From Taurinivorans muris (GTDB taxonomy: Bacteria > Desulfobacterota > Desulfovibrionia > Desulfovibrionales > Desulfovibrionaceae): a stretch of DNA of 64,000 nt. Location: the NCBI RefSeq assembly GCF_025232395.1, contig NZ_CP065938.1, forward strand, positions 992,001-1,056,000, in the 5' to 3' direction. The position numbers were made by a program, and so were the translations under genes. Shown one piece after another: positions 60,657 through 64,000 of the stretch. The first letter of the stretch is position 1. Each line of letters starts with the position of its first letter. The notes beneath the pieces are model-generated. The model was not told the origin of the DNA, searched no databases, and worked only from the letters and a program-made list of their open reading frames with translations.

Positions 60657-61769
60657 ATGTATAAACAAAGAATTATACTTTTTTTCTCTATTGTTCTTTC
60701 TTCATATGCGCTCTTATTCATTTTAACCTCCATATTCAGTATAACATATCCTCTTTACATACCAAATGCGGCATATTGGCTAAAAGAAGGATTTTCCATA
60801 AAAGAACACCGGGCAAAAACAATAGACACCCAAAAAATTTTTCTTGTGAGCGGTTCAAATACGCTTTTCAGCATATGCACACCATTATTGGAAGAAAAAA
60901 CAAACCAAAAAATTGTTAATTTTGGACTTAACGCATACACTCCTATAGAAATATATTTTGCAGAAATCAAAAAATATGCAAAACCCGGTGATATAGTAAT
61001 AATGCCATTGGAGTATAATTTTTACACCAATGAGAAAATTCTAGAAGATTGGGTAATTCGAATATTATTAACATGGGGCTCTGAATTTATCAAAGAATTT
61101 TCTGTAAAACAAATTTTAGAAATCTTATTTAAATCATTACCATACCTGCCTGAACGCATAATAAACCATGATATTAAATTTCCCGGCCGCAGCTATGAAG
61201 AATACATGCAAAGTTTAAATTCCAAAAATCCGCTGGCAATACTGAGAAGGGCTGACGGCGGGAATGCTTATAATTCTTTCGGGGATAAAATTATTGACAA
61301 TGAAAGCAAACTAAAACTTGATTTCTCCAACAGATATTTTTATCTGACAGATTTAAAAGACTTCCGCTTTCAACAACTCAAAGATTTTGCAGACTTTTTA
61401 GCAAAACAAAATATAAAACTTTTATTGACCTATCCTGTAACCATACAAAATCCGGAATTTGATTTAACCCAAAAAGAACATGCGGACAGACTGCAAAAAT
61501 TGACCGACAAAATTAAAGAACACGGACTTGACATCATCGGTATTCCAAAACTGTCAAACTTTGAATTAATATTCTCCTACGACAGCATATACCACCTTAA
61601 TGCCGAAGGTGCAATGCTAAGGACTTTATATGTTGCAGACACAATAAATTGCTATCTTGCAAACAAAACGCAAGAAATTCCAGACATGGAAGAATATAAA
61701 AAACAAAGAAAAGCGGAAGCGAAAAAGATGTTAGAAAAGTATAGGAAATTAGGATATTATCCTGAATAA
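60657..61769 (+). CDS. SGNH hydrolase-like partner of the MBOAT protein (AlgX/AlgJ/DltD-like)
   Basis: A 370-residue protein with one N-terminal membrane anchor (residues 5-30) and an extracytoplasmic domain. VSGSNTLFSI fits the nucleophile block of SGNH enzymes, LNAYTPIEIYF is block-II-like, and YDSIYHLNAEGA near the end gives the D-x-x-H pair. Together with MBOAT it would complete a polysaccharide O-acylation module, with the acyl group passed to the SGNH protein and then to the glycan. The gene is AT-rich compared with its surroundings. Confidence 0.8.
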   Translation: MYKQRIILFFSIVLSSYALLFILTSIFSITYPLYIPNAAYWLKEGFSIKEHRAKTIDTQKIFLVSGSNTLFSICTPLLEEKTNQKIVNFGLNAYTPIEIYFAEIKKYAKPGDIVIMPLEYNFYTNEKILEDWVIRILLTWGSEFIKEFSVKQILEILFKSLPYLPERIINHDIKFPGRSYEEYMQSLNSKNPLAILRRADGGNAYNSFGDKIIDNESKLKLDFSNRYFYLTDLKDFRFQQLKDFADFLAKQNIKLLLTYPVTIQNPEFDLTQKEHADRLQKLTDKIKEHGLDIIGIPKLSNFELIFSYDSIYHLNAEGAMLRTLYVADTINCYLANKTQEIPDMEEYKKQRKAEAKKMLEKYRKLGYYPE

Positions 61770-61791
61770 TATTAATAAAATTTTTCCGTAA

Positions 61792-61818
61792 AAAAACTCG
61801 GCGGTGTGCCGAGTTTTT
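61792..61818 (+). terminator. Intrinsic terminator of the MBOAT/SGNH pair
   Basis: AAAAACTCGGC (61792-61802) pairs with GCCGAGTTTTT (61808-61818) across GGTGT, 23 bases after the stop codon. Confidence 0.88.
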
Positions 61819-61964
61819 ATTTTTATCAACCTAGGGGATATTTCCCAATTAATTTAATATGTTTCATTTGAAAATTTTTTATTTTGTATAGTATGCCATG
61901 AATACTTGCAGCGGATTTCAACCCGACAAAAGGCAAGCTAACGAAGAAAAATTCCCTCTTTGCT
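61819..61964. other. Gene-free stretch before repeat copy B
   Basis: This short AT-rich stretch has no gene that I can support. A 69-codon minus-strand frame (61938-62147) starts in the next gene and runs through the repeat; I read it as non-coding. Confidence 0.4.
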
Positions 61965-62095
61965 CTCTCTCACCCTTGTTTCATTGTCTTTACCCGTGAC
62001 GGCTAAGGAGCCGAAACCCCGACTTTTACCCGATTTCATTCTTTTACAGCAAGAAGCTGACGCTCCCGCCCCTAAAGAGTGAAACTGAAACTGTC
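61965..62095 (-). repeat. Interspersed repeat, copy B
   Basis: The reverse complement of this stretch matches copy A at 57389-57511 over at least 58 bases at about 80% identity, with weaker similarity beyond. It lies just downstream of the CCA-like gene, in the same direction as that gene's transcript. It encodes a longer uninterrupted frame than copy A. Confidence 0.7.
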
Positions 62096-62112
62096 CGAAT
62101 TTTAAAAAAGTA

Positions 62113-63441
62113 TCAATCAGGGATTTTATCCATATTTTCAATAACAAAACGGATAGCTTCTTCCGTATTTTTCACTTCGCCGATAACCTGCGCGTTAAGC
62201 AAGGCTTCGCGAAGTCTGCCGACTTTCGGACCGGGAGCAAGATTGGTGTATTCCATAATTTCATTGCCGTTGAGCAGCGGTTCACGCATGGACAGCGGTG
62301 TTGTGCCGCGTTCCATAAACTTGATATTATGGTTGAAGTTTGTATAATTTCCGTTAGGAATAGCTTTAATTTGAGCCCGCGCAAGCTCGATGAGCCGTTC
62401 CTGATGAGGAAGTTCCAAGAATTTTTGCATGCCTCTGTCCGTCATCATGGACTGAAAACGGATTTGATTGCCGATAATCGCACAAATCGTATCAATATCA
62501 TCAGACTCAAAATGCATGCGGTATAAGATTTTACGGGTTATTTTCGCCCCTATTCTATGAAATTGCGTAAAATACCAACGGTCGTCAACCCTTTCCGCCG
62601 CATAGGCTTTTCCGATAGCGTGGAATAAGACCGCCACAGCTCCGACCCAATCATAGTGCAGCAATTCTTCCGGATAATATTTTAAACAGCGTATGGTAAA
62701 ATCAAAAACACTTTCTTCATCGTTTGTTTTTTTATTGGTATGTTGTTTCACCGCAGTCAGCGCGCCAAGTTCCGGAATAATTCCGTGCAGGATAGAACTT
62801 TCTTTCAATAATTCAAAAAAGCGCCACATGGATTCCGCCGAAACCAGACGCCACTCTTCAACAAAAGCATGCCCGGAAATATAATTGACGATATTGCTTG
62901 CATTTTTCACAATAGCAACCCATGTATTCGGGTCTATGGGCAAATCATAGTTTGCAGCAAAGCGCAGAGCCCTGATAGCAAGCACGTAATTTTTGTTCAG
63001 CGTCAAATGAGGAATGCCCTGCAATTTTATATAACCGCATGAAAAATCAGCAAAAACTTCATCAGAGCGCATGAAATTTTCCGTGCTTACAACAGCTTCA
63101 TACAGTTCCGGATTATACTTTTTGAGCTGGGTTACCATACGTTGTGTAAAAAACTTGCGTAAAGCCTCGGGGTGCGCATCAGCAGAGCAGTTGATAGGAT
63201 AAAAGCGGAATATGCAGCCGGATTCCCCTTTTAAAACCGCAAGTTCGCCCGGCTCTTCGGATTCATCAAGATTGGGGAAAAGTTTTTGCAATGTTTCCGC
63301 ATCAACATCACAGGCAATGGAAAATTCCTGAATATTTAAAAGTGCATTAATTTCATTCTGCAATGCCGTATTAATTAAATATGCATCATAACCGTTTCTC
63401 AATATTGTTTTGCAAATCGCTTTTGATTCACTCATTGGCAT
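62113..63441 (-). CDS. CCA-adding/poly(A) polymerase-like protein with degenerate NTase and HD motifs
   Basis: A 442-residue protein with the layout of tRNA nucleotidyltransferases: an N-terminal NTase-like head, an RNA-binding helical middle (ALRFAANYDLPID) and an HD-type C-terminal domain. The key residues appear lost. Where active enzymes have GGxVRD and DxD, this one has INTALQN and EFS. The HD-domain LLHDIGK reads LFHAIGKA. Strongly similar spacing keeps the family call safe; catalytic loss is read directly from sequence. I use the ATG at 63441 with AGAGGTG upstream; an ATG at 63435 and a GTG at 63450 are alternatives. Confidence 0.75.
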   Translation of the reverse strand: MPMSESKAICKTILRNGYDAYLINTALQNEINALLNIQEFSIACDVDAETLQKLFPNLDESEEPGELAVLKGESGCIFRFYPINCSADAHPEALRKFFTQRMVTQLKKYNPELYEAVVSTENFMRSDEVFADFSCGYIKLQGIPHLTLNKNYVLAIRALRFAANYDLPIDPNTWVAIVKNASNIVNYISGHAFVEEWRLVSAESMWRFFELLKESSILHGIIPELGALTAVKQHTNKKTNDEESVFDFTIRCLKYYPEELLHYDWVGAVAVLFHAIGKAYAAERVDDRWYFTQFHRIGAKITRKILYRMHFESDDIDTICAIIGNQIRFQSMMTDRGMQKFLELPHQERLIELARAQIKAIPNGNYTNFNHNIKFMERGTTPLSMREPLLNGNEIMEYTNLAPGPKVGRLREALLNAQVIGEVKNTEEAIRFVIENMDKIPD

Positions 63442-63592
63442 AAAACACACCTCTGCAAGGAATATGTAATTTTATATCATGGCGTTTCTTCAAAAACAAG
63501 TGAAAACATAAATTATTTTAACTTTTCTCCTCTGGCTTTTTTTTTCATTTTGGAATATACTGTCGGCGTTATAATTCTTATACGGAGCAATT

Positions 63593-64000
63593 ATGATTTT
63601 AGCAGATATTCATACCCATACGAACTATTTCCACGGCAAAAACACTGTTCAGGAAATGTATAACGCCGCTGTCGACAGCAACTTGCAATACTATGGATTT
63701 TCCGAACATACCCCACTTCCGGAAGGATTTTCCTGCCTTCTTTACCAAGAGGGGGATATGAATATTGCATTTGAAAATTATGTGAACGACGTCTTACTCC
63801 TTAAGGAAAAAACCGCTGATTACAATAAAGAAAATCTTTGTCAAATTCCGGAAGTCCTGCTGGGCATGGAGTTGGATTTCACCCCGCAGTATCCGGATTA
63901 CATGGACACCCTTATAAAAAAATATCCTTTTGATTATGTAATCGGCACCATCCACTTTGTCGGGGAACAAAACATCGGACTTTGGAACGCCGAAGACGCC
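63593..64000 (+). CDS. Histidinol-phosphatase-type PHP protein, N-terminal part
   Basis: The frame starts at ATG 63593 after CGGAGCA and is open to the window edge (136 codons). The metal-binding start DIHTHTNYFHG is intact, followed by GFSEHTPLPEGF and the segment LLGMELDFTPQY (GxE type), then YVIGTIHFVG. This matches HisK-type histidinol phosphatases of histidine synthesis. The C-terminus is outside the window. Unlike the PHP-like protein at 22.4 kb, its metal ligands are present. Confidence 0.9.
   Translation, partial: MILADIHTHTNYFHGKNTVQEMYNAAVDSNLQYYGFSEHTPLPEGFSCLLYQEGDMNIAFENYVNDVLLLKEKTADYNKENLCQIPEVLLGMELDFTPQYPDYMDTLIKKYPFDYVIGTIHFVGEQNIGLWNAEDA

Noticed and set aside
61938-62147. 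69-codon minus-strand frame through repeat copy B
   Set aside because: The related copy A has stops and a frame shift in the same reading, so I treat the element as non-coding, though coding is not excluded.
1-64000. tRNA, rRNA, CRISPR, insertion sequence or prophage genes
   Set aside because: I scanned for cloverleaf-like segments, regular repeats and transposase or integrase motifs and found none. A tRNAscan-SE or Infernal run would be decisive for RNA genes.

Overview
The window looks like a chromosomal stretch of a Gram-negative, anaerobic sulfate- or sulfite-reducer-like bacterium of the Desulfovibrionaceae (Desulfobacterota), with GC content in the low to mid 40s by eye. The evidence is a Mla lipid-transport operon (outer membrane), a Desulfovibrio-type flagellin behind a sigma-54 promoter, the hydrogenase maturation chaperone HypC, a UGA-containing HesB/IscA selenoprotein gene, a two-FeoA/FeoB ferrous iron operon, a CbiR-like corrinoid enzyme, a short-form N-acetylglutamate synthase, and several small proteins I know mainly from Desulfovibrio genomes. 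The genus is an inference. No rRNA, tRNA, CRISPR array, insertion sequence or prophage was seen.

Layout. 1-2.7 kb: end of proA, nadD, an unknown membrane protein, rnc. 2.9-3.9 kb: flagellin (minus). 4.2-13.5 kb: U32 protein, GT8 glycosyltransferase, an Sm-like small protein, a radical SAM/DUF2344 fusion, then P1 peptidase, MFS transporter and hypC on the minus strand. 13.6-18.7 kb: mlaE-F-D-C-A, a phosphoribosyltransferase and an AI-2E family permease. 18.8-24.8 kb: zinc ribbon protein, gpmI, rsfS, a paaK-type ligase, a degenerate PHP protein, a DnaJ-like zinc-finger miniprotein, prmA and pyrR. 25.0-27.3 kb: the selenoprotein, its paralogue without selenocysteine, a zinc-ribbon membrane protein and an M48 protease. 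27.4-31.2 kb: feo operon, including a 41-codon Cys-rich peptide, and an EamA transporter. 31.2-35.0 kb: an ATP-grasp/pseudo-transglutaminase-7TM/retropepsin cluster with an extra lipoprotein. 35-41 kb: cell-wall amidase and a thi/maf/nitroreductase operon. 41.3-48.5 kb: RNA helicase, trmI, ABC-F protein, CbiR-like protein and DHH phosphoesterase. 48.5-55.5 kb: RNA methyltransferase, FG-GAP protein, DUF1844 protein and the arg genes. 55.6-58.9 kb: a dicarboxylate/amino-acid symporter and an Asp/Glu racemase, separated by about 1.2 kb without an obvious gene. 59.2-61.8 kb: MBOAT/SGNH acylation pair. 62.1 kb to the end: a degenerate CCA-enzyme-like protein and the start of a histidinol-phosphatase-type PHP gene.

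The most unusual parts are these. The selenoprotein has an in-frame UGA at codon 33 with a plausible SECIS hairpin 17 nt later, and its neighbour has lost the Cys/Sec position. The symporter and racemase promoters carry the same TAATGTCGACATTA palindrome, and the gap between them holds a hairpin-closed RNA candidate and one copy of a roughly 120-bp repeat; the other copy lies 4.5 kb away in opposite orientation. The ATP-grasp/7TM/retropepsin cluster suggests an uncharacterised envelope peptide-modification pathway. Two proteins (PHP-like at 22.4 kb and CCA/HD-like at 62.1 kb) keep the fold pattern of an enzyme family but have lost its catalytic residues.
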